Shown: in pieces, positions 32,497-41,017 of the stretch
Layout of the letters: each line of letters opens with the position of its first letter
Position numbering within the stretch: position 1 is the stretch's first letter
Source: Rathayibacter sp. VKM Ac-2754
Lineage (GTDB): Bacteria > Actinomycetota > Actinomycetes > Actinomycetales > Microbacteriaceae
Length of the DNA stretch: 64,000 bases
Assembly (NCBI RefSeq): GCF_009807095.1
Contig: NZ_WUCC01000002.1
Location: 310,001-374,000 of the forward strand
Direction: 5' to 3'
Program-made: the position numbers and the translations under genes
Notes under the pieces: generated by a model
Seen by the model: the letters and a program-made list of their open reading frames with translations, nothing else
Told to the model about the DNA's origin: nothing
Database searches by the model: none

Positions 32497-34182
32497 GTGA
32501 GCAGTCACCCGCCCCGTCCCTGGCTCCGGAGCTACGCCCCCGGAGTGCCCACCGATCTCGACCTCCCGACCGGGTCGCTCGTCGACATCGTCACCGAGTC
32601 GGCCGAGCGCTATCCGCAGACCGTCGCCCTCGAGTTCTTCGGGAGGGCGACGAGCTACGCGCAGCTCGCCGAGGACGTCGAGCGGGCGGCCGAGGGGCTC
32701 CGGCGCCTCGGCGTCCGCGCCGGCGACCCCGTCGCGCTGATCCTGCCGAACTGCCCGCAGCACGTGGTCGCGTTCTACGCGGTCCTCCGGCTCGGCGCGG
32801 TGGTCGTCGAGCACAACCCGCTCTACACGCCGAGGGAGCTCCGCCACCAGTTCGAGGACCACGGGGCCCGCGTCGCGATCGCCTGGGACCGCGTGGTCCC
32901 GACCGTCCAGGACCTCCCCGCCGACCTCGGCGTCGAGACGGTCGTGGCCGTCGACCTCACCCGCGCCATGCCCGCGTCGATGCGCGCCGCGCTTCGCCTG
33001 CCGCTGAAGAAGGCTCGCGAGTCGCGGGCCGCGCTGACCGGTCCTGTCCGCGGCGCGGTCGAGTGGGAGTCGCTCCTCCGCCGTCGGATCGAGCCCGCCC
33101 ACCCCCGCCCGGTCGCCACGGACCTCGCCGTCATCCAGTACACGAGTGGGACGACGGGCGCCCCCAAGGGCGCCGAGCTCACCCACCTCAACCTGACCGC
33201 CAACGCAGCACAGTCGCGCGCGTGGGTGCCGCAGGTGCGGCGGGGCGACTGCGTCGTCTACGCGGTCCTCCCGATGTTCCACGCCTACGGGCTCACGCTC
33301 TGCCTCACTTTCGCGATGAGCATGGGCGCTCGACTCGTCCTGTTCCCCAAGTTCGATCCCGACCTCGTCCTCAAGGTCGTCCGCAAGCATCCGGCGACGT
33401 TCCTCCCCGCGGTGCCCCCGATCGCCGAGCGGCTCGCCGCCCGGGCACGGGAGCGCGGCGAGTCGCTGCAGGGCATCGAGATCGCCATCTCGGGAGCGAT
33501 GCCCCTCGACCCCGACCTCGTCGAGGGCTTCGAGGCGCTCACCGGCGGCACGCTGGTCGAGGGCTACGGCCTGTCGGAGACGTCGCCCGTCCTGATGGCG
33601 AACCCGGTGGGGCCGACCAGGCGCGCCGGTACCGTCGGACTGCCGCTGCCCGGCACGGACGTCCGGATCGTGGATCCGGAGGACCCGGACGTCGACGTTG
33701 CGCCAGGAACCCAGGGCGAGCTCGTGGTGCGCGGGCCGCAGGTGTTCCGCGGCTACCACCGCAAGCCCGAGGAGACCGCCGCGTCGTTCACGACCGACGG
33801 CTGGTTCCGCACCGGAGACATCGCGACGATCGACGACGACGGCTTCGTCCGCCTGGTCGATCGCATCAAGGAGCTGATCATCACGGGCGGATTCAACGTC
33901 TCGCCCTCGGAGGTGGAGGAGGTGCTCCGCCGCCTCCCCTCCGTCCGCGACGCCGCCGTCGTCGGGCTGCCCGACCCGCACAGCGGCGAGTCGGTCGCCG
34001 CGGCGGTCGTGCTCGAGCCGGGGGCGAGCTTCGATCCCGCCGACGCGCGCACGGTGGTGCGGGAGGCGCTGACGCCCTACAAGGTGCCGAAGCGGATCGT
34101 CGTCGTCGACGAGCTGCCGACGAGCATGATCGGCAAGGTGCTGCGGCGCCAGGTCAAGGCGATGCTGCTCGACGAGGGCTGA
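32497..34182 (+). CDS. fadD: Long-chain fatty-acid-CoA ligase
   Basis: 561 residues, GTG start. ANL superfamily: P-loop IQYTSGTTGAPKGAELTH near residue 212, adenylate-binding VEGYGLSETSP near 355, WFRTGDIATIDDDGFVRLVDR hinge and the C-terminal catalytic lysine in SMIGKVLRRQVK. It activates fatty acids to acyl-CoA for beta-oxidation or lipid synthesis. With the two thioesterases elsewhere in the window it belongs to acyl-CoA metabolism; chain length not predictable. Confidence 0.92.
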   Translation: MSSHPPRPWLRSYAPGVPTDLDLPTGSLVDIVTESAERYPQTVALEFFGRATSYAQLAEDVERAAEGLRRLGVRAGDPVALILPNCPQHVVAFYAVLRLGAVVVEHNPLYTPRELRHQFEDHGARVAIAWDRVVPTVQDLPADLGVETVVAVDLTRAMPASMRAALRLPLKKARESRAALTGPVRGAVEWESLLRRRIEPAHPRPVATDLAVIQYTSGTTGAPKGAELTHLNLTANAAQSRAWVPQVRRGDCVVYAVLPMFHAYGLTLCLTFAMSMGARLVLFPKFDPDLVLKVVRKHPATFLPAVPPIAERLAARARERGESLQGIEIAISGAMPLDPDLVEGFEALTGGTLVEGYGLSETSPVLMANPVGPTRRAGTVGLPLPGTDVRIVDPEDPDVDVAPGTQGELVVRGPQVFRGYHRKPEETAASFTTDGWFRTGDIATIDDDGFVRLVDRIKELIITGGFNVSPSEVEEVLRRLPSVRDAAVVGLPDPHSGESVAAAVVLEPGASFDPADARTVVREALTPYKVPKRIVVVDELPTSMIGKVLRRQVKAMLLDEG

Positions 34183-34193
34183 CCCGCCACGCG

Positions 34194-34226
34194 GACGAGC
34201 CCCCGGCCGAGGGCCGAGGGCTCGTC
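34194..34226. terminator. Bidirectional terminator after fadD
   Basis: GACGAGCCCCCGGCC-GAG-GGCCGAGGGCTCGTC gives a 15-bp stem with one mismatch between convergent genes. Confidence 0.75.
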
Positions 34227-34240
34227 GCGAGGTGCGCCTG

Positions 34241-34912
34241 TCACATGTCGAAGCCGCCGAAGTCTCCTCCGAAGTCGCCGCCCCCGCCGAAGTCGCCGCC
34301 ACCGAAGTCGCCGCCACCGGAGTCGCCACCCCACTCGCCGCCGCCCGCATCGGCTCCGGCGTCGCCGCCGTCGGCTCCCGCGTCTCCCCCGTCGCCGCCG
34401 TCCGCCGAGGCCGTGTCGGCGCCGGCATCCGGGAGGAACGCGTCGGCGATGGCGGATCCGATCACGAAGCCGGCGATCGTGCCGAGCATCGACGAGGCGA
34501 GCACGCCTCCGAAGCCCATGCCGCCCGCGCCTCCGCCGGAGAAGCGGCGCTCCATGAAGCCGGGCTGCCGCAGCTCGCTCCGCGTGGCAGACTGCGCGAG
34601 AGCCTGAGGGTCGTCGCTCCGAGGGGCGTCACCCGCGGGCGCACCCTCGCTCAGCTCGCGGAAGACCTGCTGACGCTGCTCCGGAGTGAGCTGCTCGAAG
34701 GCCTCGCGGTGCACCTGCTCGATCGCCTCGGGCGGAGCGGTCTTGAGCAGGTAGCGGTAGCGCTCGATCGCGATCTCGTCCTCACTGCGGGCGGAGCGGG
34801 CGGGCGGCGTCCCGTAGGCCGGGCGCGGGTCGGTCGACGAGCCGTAGCCGGAGGCTCCGCGCGCGTCGTCGGGGCGCTCTTCGCGTCCCAGCAGTCGGTC
34901 CAGGAATCCCAT
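34241..34912 (-). CDS. Conserved Gly/Asp-rich protein of unknown function, 223 residues
   Basis: AGGAG precedes ATG 34912. Residues ~1-105 form a charged helical region (MGFLDRLLGREERP; IAIERYRYLLKTAPPEAIEQ; EAFEQLTPEQRQQVFRELSE). A Gly-rich hydrophobic hairpin (GGVLASSMLGTIAGFVIGSA) at ~140-160 may insert into the membrane. The last ~50 residues are Gly/Asp/Phe repeats such as GGGDFGGGDFGG, probably disordered. I have seen similar layouts in Microbacteriaceae, without known function. Confidence 0.7.
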   Translation of the reverse strand: MGFLDRLLGREERPDDARGASGYGSSTDPRPAYGTPPARSARSEDEIAIERYRYLLKTAPPEAIEQVHREAFEQLTPEQRQQVFRELSEGAPAGDAPRSDDPQALAQSATRSELRQPGFMERRFSGGGAGGMGFGGVLASSMLGTIAGFVIGSAIADAFLPDAGADTASADGGDGGDAGADGGDAGADAGGGEWGGDSGGGDFGGGDFGGGGDFGGDFGGFDM

Positions 34913-35054
34913 GATCTCCTCCTCGGCGGCGCAGGACGCGCGCGCACATCGCAACGGTATGCCTCCTTCCATCGGGTCTGCTCAGGGTTCACTCAGAGCC
35001 TGCGGAGAGCGGCCCGACCAGCGCCCCGGGCTCAGGGACCGAGCTGGGCGGATC

Positions 35055-36071
35055 TCACGCCGACTCCCGGACGATCAGCTGGTGCGAGACGGTGCGCACG
35101 ACCTCCGGCCCCGACCGCGGCAGCTCCCCGGCGAGCATCCCGACGGCGAGCTCGAGCGCGTGCCGGGCGAGAGCGTCGAGATCGACGGCGAGCGTGCTGA
35201 GGGTCGGCGCGAGCAGCCGGCCGAGCGAGAGACCGTCGATGCCGGCGACGCGGACCTCCCCCGGCACGTCGACGCCAGCGCGACGGCAGGCCGACAGCAC
35301 TCCCACGGCGCAGAGGTCGTTGAAGGCGATGACGGCGTCGACCGCGCGCGGCAGGGCGATGATCCGCTCCGTGGCCTCTGCGGCCGCCTCGGCCGTCGCT
35401 GCGGACGCCCTCGCGATCGACGCATCCAGACCGCGCGCTGCGAACGACTGCAGCAGCCGCGCCGCGCGTCGGCTCGGGGCCGGCCCCGACGAGACGTCGA
35501 GCACCACCGGTCGCCGCACGCCCGCCCGGGTCAGGTGCTCGGTCAGTGCGTCGATCGCCTCGGAGGGATCGAGCAGCACGGCCGCGCGCTCCGGAGCAGC
35601 CGGAGGATCGAGCTCGACCACCGGGACGGAGCCGAGCTGCTCGATCCAGTCCGCCGCGCAACCGCCGAAGGTGCCGATGACGGCGTCCGACTGGGCGCCG
35701 AGCGCCCGCACCATGCGGTCGGAGTCTCCGGCGAAGCTCACGTCCGCGAGCGACACGTTCCAGCCCCTGGCCGCGGCGAGCCGGACGATCGCCGAGGCCA
35801 GCTCGGGCGACCACGGGTTGCGGAGGTCGTCCACCACCAGACCGAGCCGACGGTCCCCTCCGGTGACGAGGCCCCGGCCGAAGCGCGACGGGCGGTAGAG
35901 CAGCTCCTCGGCCGCGGCCAGCACGCGCTGCTTCGTGGTCTCGCTGATGCCCGGCATCCCGTTCATGGCGCGGGTCACGGTCTGCCTCGAGACACCGGCC
36001 GCCGCGGCGACGTCGTGGATCGTCGCGCGGGCGGCCGGGTCGGAGCCGCTCAGTCGCGGAGGTCGAGCCAC
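35055..36071 (-). CDS. LacI-family transcriptional regulator
   Basis: 338 residues from GTG 36071. Helix-turn-helix: ATIHDVAAAAGVSRQTVTRA then MNGMPGISETTKQRVLAAAE, the classical LacI DNA-binding region, followed by the hinge and a periplasmic-binding-protein-like effector domain (RLGLVVDDLRNPWSPELASA ... AFNDLCAVGVLSACRRAG ... VAGIDGLSLGRLLAPTLS). The effector is probably a sugar or cyclitol. The start overlaps the end of the fusion oxidoreductase gene by 22 bases, so regulator and target are one operon. The palindromes upstream of that operon are its likely binding sites. Confidence 0.92.
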   Translation of the reverse strand: MARPPRLSGSDPAARATIHDVAAAAGVSRQTVTRAMNGMPGISETTKQRVLAAAEELLYRPSRFGRGLVTGGDRRLGLVVDDLRNPWSPELASAIVRLAAARGWNVSLADVSFAGDSDRMVRALGAQSDAVIGTFGGCAADWIEQLGSVPVVELDPPAAPERAAVLLDPSEAIDALTEHLTRAGVRRPVVLDVSSGPAPSRRAARLLQSFAARGLDASIARASAATAEAAAEATERIIALPRAVDAVIAFNDLCAVGVLSACRRAGVDVPGEVRVAGIDGLSLGRLLAPTLSTLAVDLDALARHALELAVGMLAGELPRSGPEVVRTVSHQLIVRESA

Positions 36072-38068
36072 GCCGCCTGCTCCGGGCTGAGCTCGATCGA
36101 GAGGCCGCGCATCGACGACCGCACCTCGGCGATGCTGCGCGGCCCGAAGAGGGGGAACGTCGGGAACGGCTGGGCGAGCACGTAGGCCAGGGCGATAGCC
36201 GTCGCACTCACGCCGTGCTCCGCGGCGAGCTGCTCGGCCCGGCGCAGGCGCTCGAAGTTCTCCGGGCTGTAGTAGCAGCGCACCAGCTCGGCGTCGCTCG
36301 TGTCCTCGGGCCTCGCCCGCCCGGTGAAGAAGCCGCGCGCCTGCGACGACCACGGGAGCAGGGGCACCTGGCGCTCGACGAGCCACGCCTTCGACGCCGG
36401 ATCGGTCACGTGCACGCAGCCGTCCCAGGGCACGTCGTACGCCTCCGCGAGGCCGAAGTGGTCGCTCAGCGCCTGGAAGCCCGCGCGACCGTGGGCCCGT
36501 GCGTAGGCCTGCGCCTCGTCGAATCGCGCCGGCGTCCAGTTCGAGACGCCGTAGGAGCGGATCCGCCCCGCACGCTGGTGCTCGTCCATCACGTCGACGA
36601 ACTCCCCGACCGGCACGGCGGGGTTGTCGCGGTGCATCAGGTAGATGTCGGCGTAGTCGGTGCCCTGCCGCTCGAGGCTCTCGAGGAGCTGCCGGGTGAG
36701 CGAGTCGGGGTCGCAGTGCGGCGTGTGCGCGCCCTTCGTGACGATGACGACGTCCTCGCGGATCCCCCGGTTGCTGATCCATCGGCCCAGCCGCCCCTCG
36801 AGGACGCCACCGCCGTAGATGTAGCCGGTGTCGAAGGCGTTGCCGCCGCGCTCGACGAAGTGGTCGAAGATCGCCGAGGCGTGGGCGAGATCGGGCTGGT
36901 TGTCGACGCCCATCACGAGGCGCGACATCCGCTTGCCGACCCCGGGGATCTCGCCGTAGAGCATCGGCGAGTCCTGCGCCACTCGCAGCGGCGCCCCCGA
37001 GACAGTCGGGATGTCGGCGTCCTCGGCCTCGAACGGGTAGCGCAGGCCGATCGCGGCGCGCCAGCGGTCGAGGGTGCGGGCGGCGGCCAGGCTCTCGTCG
37101 AGCGTCATCCGCGCGGCCTCGACGGAGCCGGCCTCGAGGGCGTCGGTCGTCGCGTCCGCCTCCCGCGCGTAGGGGTCGGAGGGCGCGAAGGTCAGCGTGC
37201 GCGGCTCCTCGTCGACGGTGTGGACCTCGATGGTCGACTCGGCGCCGATCCAGGGGTCGCTGACGAGCAGCCGGCCGCGCGAGCCGAGCACAGTGACGGT
37301 GTTCGCGTCCTGCACCGCGACGCCCGTGCGGAGGGTCGCCGTGATGCCGCCGCGGTAGGTCAGGCGGGCGACGCTCCACTCGTCGACGCCGGTGGGGCCG
37401 ATGCTGCCGCTCGCCTCGAGGTCGACGGGCTCGGCGACCGCGGTGCCGGTGGCCGCCTGCACCACGGCGGCGGCAGCGGTGACGGTGTACCCGCCGACGT
37501 CGAGGATCCCGCCGCCGGCGGTGGCGACGTCGTAGAGCCGCCCGGTGCGCGCGCCCGTCCGGAACGAGAACGCGGCCTCGATGTGCAGGACGTCGCCTAT
37601 CGCGCCGTCGCGGACCAGGTCGAGGAGCGCCGCCGTCTGCGGGTGGAAGCGGTACATGTAGGCCTCGACGAGCGGGAGGCCTGCTTGGCGGGCGGCGTCG
37701 GCGAGGGCCATCGCGGTGCCGTGGTTGACGGCGAGCGGCTTCTCGCAGAGCACGGCCTTGCCCGCCTCGAGCGCCTGCAGGATGAGTGCGGCGTGGCCGG
37801 TGTGCACGGTGGCGATGTACACCGCGGTGACGCGCGGGTCGGCGAGCGCGGTGGCGTAGTCGCCGCTGGTCACGTCCGTGAAGCCGAGGTCGGCCGCCTC
37901 CTCGGCGAAGACGCGGGCCCGATCCGGGTCGGAGCTGCCGACGGCCACGAGGCGGGCTCCGCGCTCGCTCGCGGGCAGCTGCGACAGGAACCGGCGCGCG
38001 ATGCCGCCGGGGCCGAGGACGGCCCAGCCGGTCGAAGTGGGGCTGGTGGTGGGGGCGTTGTCGGTCAT
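36050..38068 (-). CDS. Gfo/Idh/MocA dehydrogenase - aldo/keto reductase fusion
   Basis: 672 residues. Residues ~1-330 are a Gfo/Idh/MocA oxidoreductase: Rossmann WAVLGPGGIARRF, the AVLCEKPLAVN motif with its catalytic lysine, and substrate-side FHPQTAALLD. Residues ~345-672 are an aldo/keto reductase: FDTGYIYGGGVLE (Tyr), VIVTKGAH (Lys), DIYLMHRDNPAVP (His), VSNWTPARFDEAQ. Both halves use nicotinamide cofactors, so the chain might perform coupled oxidation and reduction of a sugar or inositol-like substrate. ATG 38068 has GAGAGG upstream; ATG 38089 is nearer the operator and lacks a ribosome site. Confidence 0.88.
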   Translation of the reverse strand: MTDNAPTTSPTSTGWAVLGPGGIARRFLSQLPASERGARLVAVGSSDPDRARVFAEEAADLGFTDVTSGDYATALADPRVTAVYIATVHTGHAALILQALEAGKAVLCEKPLAVNHGTAMALADAARQAGLPLVEAYMYRFHPQTAALLDLVRDGAIGDVLHIEAAFSFRTGARTGRLYDVATAGGGILDVGGYTVTAAAAVVQAATGTAVAEPVDLEASGSIGPTGVDEWSVARLTYRGGITATLRTGVAVQDANTVTVLGSRGRLLVSDPWIGAESTIEVHTVDEEPRTLTFAPSDPYAREADATTDALEAGSVEAARMTLDESLAAARTLDRWRAAIGLRYPFEAEDADIPTVSGAPLRVAQDSPMLYGEIPGVGKRMSRLVMGVDNQPDLAHASAIFDHFVERGGNAFDTGYIYGGGVLEGRLGRWISNRGIREDVVIVTKGAHTPHCDPDSLTRQLLESLERQGTDYADIYLMHRDNPAVPVGEFVDVMDEHQRAGRIRSYGVSNWTPARFDEAQAYARAHGRAGFQALSDHFGLAEAYDVPWDGCVHVTDPASKAWLVERQVPLLPWSSQARGFFTGRARPEDTSDAELVRCYYSPENFERLRRAEQLAAEHGVSATAIALAYVLAQPFPTFPLFGPRSIAEVRSSMRGLSIELSPEQAAWLDLRD

Positions 38069-38092
38069 CGGGGCCTCTCGCATCGTCATTGA

Positions 38093-38106
38093 CGTGAACG
38101 TTCACG
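38093..38106. promoter_or_regulatory. LacI-type operator O1
   Basis: CGTGAACGTTCACG is a perfect 14-bp palindrome with the central CG step of LacI-family sites. It covers the expected transcript start, 25 bases before ATG 38068. Confidence 0.8.
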
Positions 38107-38110
38107 AGAG

Positions 38111-38140
38111 ACGCTAGACGGGCGAGGCCGAGGCCGTCAA
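38111..38140 (-). promoter_or_regulatory. Promoter of the fusion-oxidoreductase/LacI operon
   Basis: On the minus strand TTGACG (38140-38135) and TAGCGT (38116-38111) are 18 bases apart, close to the sigma-A consensus. A 21-base hairpin-forming sequence (CAACCACC/GGTGGTTG) overlaps the -35 side. Confidence 0.75.
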
Positions 38141-38160
38141 CCACCGGAGGGGTGGTTGTC

Positions 38161-38172
38161 GTGAACGTTCAC
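38161..38172. promoter_or_regulatory. LacI-type operator O2
   Basis: GTGAACGTTCAC repeats the core of O1 exactly, upstream of the -35 element. The two centres are 67 bases apart, so the pair brackets the promoter. Confidence 0.78.
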
Positions 38173-38189
38173 CTCCCCGGGCGGAGAGA

Positions 38190-38230
38190 AGCCTCTCCCA
38201 CCGCCGCTCGGCGCGACCGTGGGAGAGGCT
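38190..38230 (-). terminator. Terminator of the PspC gene
   Basis: AGCCTCTCCCAC and GTGGGAGAGGCT form a 12-bp stem with a 17-base loop just after the PspC stop. Confidence 0.7.
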
Positions 38231-38236
38231 CCGAGG

Positions 38237-38419
38237 TCACCTCTGCTTGGGGATCAGGATCCACATCACGATGTACGCGATGATCTGCGGCCCCGGCAGG
38301 AGGCAGGACAGCACGAAGAGGAGCCGGACCAGGAAGGGGCTCCAGCCGAAGCGGTGGGCGAGGCCGGCGCAGACGCCGGCGATGATCTTGCCCTGACGAG
38401 GGCGGACGAGAGTAGCCAT
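38237..38419 (-). CDS. PspC-domain small membrane protein
   Basis: 60 residues. The PspC signature is seen as GKIIAGVCAGLAHRFGWSPFLVRLLFVLS, followed by the second half of the membrane hairpin (PQIIAYIVMWILIPK). PspC proteins relate to phage-shock envelope stress in enterobacteria; short stand-alone forms in actinobacteria have no fixed role. ATG 38419 gives the family's usual short N-terminus. Confidence 0.88.
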   Translation of the reverse strand: MATLVRPRQGKIIAGVCAGLAHRFGWSPFLVRLLFVLSCLLPGPQIIAYIVMWILIPKQR

Positions 38420-38477
38420 GGGTCCACTCTGGCGGAGCGTGACCCTGCTCGGCATCCGGGGAACCCCCTAATGAGGG

Positions 38478-39479
38478 CTAGGGGTGACGCTCTGAGGCGA
38501 CACTGCGCTCGAACACGTCCCGCCGCTCGACGTCCTCCGCGGGCCAGACCGCGACGAAGCGCTCGAACACGACGTCGCCGATGCCGCCTGGCGATTCGCG
38601 CGCGAAGTACCGGCGGTGCCCGTCGAGCCACGACTCCCGGGAGCGGTCGCCCTCGCCCTCCGCCCAGGCGAAGTCGTCGTCGACCGAGTCGAGCGGGCCG
38701 ACGCGGACCTCGGTCGTGCGGAGGACGGCGCGCGCCGTCCCCGCTCCGTCGCAGACGATCCAGTGGTCGCCGACCGCGGGAACGGGCTCCGAGCCGGCGA
38801 GGGAGGCGGTGGCGCTCTTCACGCCGCGGCGGACGAGCGCCAGCAGTTCATCGGCCATCTCGACGGAGTCGCCGAACGACTCGACGGGAGGGAGCGCCTC
38901 CGGCAGCTCCTCCGATTCGTGACGGCGGTACTCCGCCCACAGCCGGCTCGCACTCTCGGCGTCGGGGTCGGGGAGCGGCGTCCGGTCGGGCGTCTCGGGC
39001 AGGAGTGGCACCAGATTGCCGCCGGCGATCGCGGCCGGGTCCTCCGGATGGTTCTCCGGGGTGTCGACGTCGTCGAAGGACCAGCGCAGTCGCAGCCACT
39101 CCCGGGCGTACGCGTCGAGCTCCTCCTCGAGTCGGGACGCCTGGAGCGTCGGGACGACCCACCAGGAGACGACCGCCGGCCCGCCCTCGACGGGGCGGAC
39201 GCTCAGCGCGCCGAGCGGCTCGGTCCAGCTGCGGTCGACGAGGAGGTAGGCGTGGGCCGATCCGGTGCGCGCCGCCTCCTCGAGGAGCGCGAGCGCCTGG
39301 TAGTCGTCGCCGGCGGAGGCCGACGGCAGGGCGCTGGGGTTCCCCTCCGGGAGCAGGGCCCCGAGCCACGCTCGTCGGTCGTCGAGCACCGCGCGCAGGA
39401 GCTCGAGGTCGCTCGAGACCAGCGGTCGGAGGAAGGCCCCGCCCGGCAGGTCGAGGCGCGCCGGGATCCCCGTGCTCAT
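38478..39479 (-). CDS. GNAT-like domain fused to an ASCH domain
   Basis: 333 residues. The N-terminal ~150 (FLRPLVSSDLELLRAVLDDR, YLLVDRSWTEPLGALSV, VVSWWVVPTLQASRLEEELD) resembles a GNAT acetyltransferase, weakly conserved. Residues ~185-333 are an ASCH domain: RRGVKSATASL, VPAVGDHWIVCDG, AVLRTTEVRVGPLDSVDDDF, AEGEGDRSRESWLDGHRRYF. ASCH folds relate to PUA RNA-binding domains, and some ASCH proteins are amidohydrolases or ribonucleases. The gene starts 23 bases after gatB, suggesting co-transcription with the tRNA amidotransferase genes. Confidence 0.75.
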   Translation of the reverse strand: MSTGIPARLDLPGGAFLRPLVSSDLELLRAVLDDRRAWLGALLPEGNPSALPSASAGDDYQALALLEEAARTGSAHAYLLVDRSWTEPLGALSVRPVEGGPAVVSWWVVPTLQASRLEEELDAYAREWLRLRWSFDDVDTPENHPEDPAAIAGGNLVPLLPETPDRTPLPDPDAESASRLWAEYRRHESEELPEALPPVESFGDSVEMADELLALVRRGVKSATASLAGSEPVPAVGDHWIVCDGAGTARAVLRTTEVRVGPLDSVDDDFAWAEGEGDRSRESWLDGHRRYFARESPGGIGDVVFERFVAVWPAEDVERRDVFERSVASERHP

Positions 39480-39502
39480 GGTGCCGGACTCCGCGCGTCG
39501 GC

Positions 39503-41017
39503 TCAGCTGGCGGCGCGCTCCAGGACGAGCTCGCGGACCCGCGCCGCGTCGGCCTGGCCCTTCATCGCCTTCATGACCGCGCCGATGACGGCACCGGCCG
39601 CCTGCACCTTGCCGTCGCGGATCTTCGCGAGCACGTCGGGCTGCGAGGCGAGCGCCGCGTCGATCGCCTCGATGAGCGCACCGTCGTCCGAGACCACGGC
39701 GAGACCGCGGGCGTCGACGACCTCCTGCGGGGTACCCTCCCCGGCGATGACGCCCTGCAGCACCTCGCGGGCGAGGCGGTCGGTGAGCACGCCCTCCTCG
39801 ATCAGGCCCGCCAGCTCGGCGACCTGCGTCGGGGTGACGAGCGCCGAGGGGTCCTCGCCGGCCGCATTGGCCAGGCGGGCGATCTCGCCGGTCCACCACT
39901 TGCGGGCGGCCTGCGGGCTCGCACCCGCGGACACGGTCTCGGTGATCTCGGCCAGCAGACCGCTGTTGGCGACGTCCTGGAACTCGAGGTCGGTGAAGCC
40001 CCAGTCGGCCTTGAGGCGGCGGCGGCGGACGGCCGGCTTCTCGGGCAGGGCGGCGCGCAGCTCCTCGATCAGCTCCGGGCTCGGCACGACCGGCAGAAGG
40101 TCGGGCTCGGGGAAGTAGCGGTAGTCGTCGGCGTCGCTCTTCGGGCGGCCCGCGGAGGTGCGGCCCGTGTCCTCGTGCCAGTGCCGGGTCTCCTGCGTGA
40201 TCGTGCCGCCGGCCGCGAGGATCGCGCCCTGACGCTGGATCTCGTAGCGCACGGCGCGCTCGACGGAGCGGAGCGAGTTGACGTTCTTGGTCTCGGTGCG
40301 GGTGCCGAGCTTCTCCTGCCCGATCGGGCGGAGCGAGACGTTGGCGTCGCAGCGCAGGTTTCCGCGCTCCATCTTGGCGTCCGAGATGCCGAGGGCGAGG
40401 ACGATGTCGCGGATGGTGGCGACGTACGCCTTCGCGAACTCCGGGGCGCTCTTGCCGGCTCCGTAGATCGGCTTCGTGACGATCTCGACGAGCGGGACCC
40501 CGGCGCGGTTGTAGTCGACCAGCGAGTACTCCGCGCCCTGGATGCGACCGGTGGAGCCGCCGACGTGCGTCAGCTTGCCGGCGTCCTCCTCCATGTGAGC
40601 GCGCTCGATCGGGATCTCGACGAGCGAGCCGTCGGCGAGCTCGACCTCGACGGAGCCCTCGAAGGCGATCGGCTCGTCGAACTGCGAGATCTGGTAGTTC
40701 TTCGCGAGGTCGGGGTAGAAGTAGTTCTTCCGCGCGAAGCGGCTCGACGGCGCGATCGAGCAGCCCAGGGCGAGGCCGAGGCTGATCGAGTAGCGGACGG
40801 CCTGCTCGTTGACGACGGGCAGCGAGCCCGGGAGACCGAGGTCGACGGGCGTGACGTTCGTGTTGGGCTCGGAGCCGAACTCGTTCGGCGCGTCCGAGAA
40901 CATCTTGGTCTTCGTGTTGAGCTCGACGTGGACCTCGAAGCCGAGGACCGGCTCGAAGGTCTCGAAGACCTCGTCGTAGTCCATGAGCTCGGGGACGGAC
41001 GTGTGCGCGGAGGCCAT
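39503..41017 (-). CDS. gatB: Asp/Glu-tRNA(Asn/Gln) amidotransferase subunit B
   Basis: 504 residues. GatB signatures: [39 protein letters not shown] with [43 protein letters not shown], and the C-terminal YqeY-like tail domain ([20 protein letters not shown]). The subunit binds misacylated tRNA and phosphorylates the acyl group. The start shares a base with the gatA stop (TGATG). Confidence 0.97.
   Translation of the reverse strand: MASAHTSVPELMDYDEVFETFEPVLGFEVHVELNTKTKMFSDAPNEFGSEPNTNVTPVDLGLPGSLPVVNEQAVRYSISLGLALGCSIAPSSRFARKNYFYPDLAKNYQISQFDEPIAFEGSVEVELADGSLVEIPIERAHMEEDAGKLTHVGGSTGRIQGAEYSLVDYNRAGVPLVEIVTKPIYGAGKSAPEFAKAYVATIRDIVLALGISDAKMERGNLRCDANVSLRPIGQEKLGTRTETKNVNSLRSVERAVRYEIQRQGAILAAGGTITQETRHWHEDTGRTSAGRPKSDADDYRYFPEPDLLPVVPSPELIEELRAALPEKPAVRRRRLKADWGFTDLEFQDVANSGLLAEITETVSAGASPQAARKWWTGEIARLANAAGEDPSALVTPTQVAELAGLIEEGVLTDRLAREVLQGVIAGEGTPQEVVDARGLAVVSDDGALIEAIDAALASQPDVLAKIRDGKVQAAGAVIGAVMKAMKGQADAARVRELVLERAAS

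Noticed and set aside
38068-38089. Upstream ATG at 38089 as the start of the fusion oxidoreductase
   Set aside because: It lies only a few bases from operator O1 and lacks a ribosome site, while ATG 38068 has GAGAGG at proper spacing.
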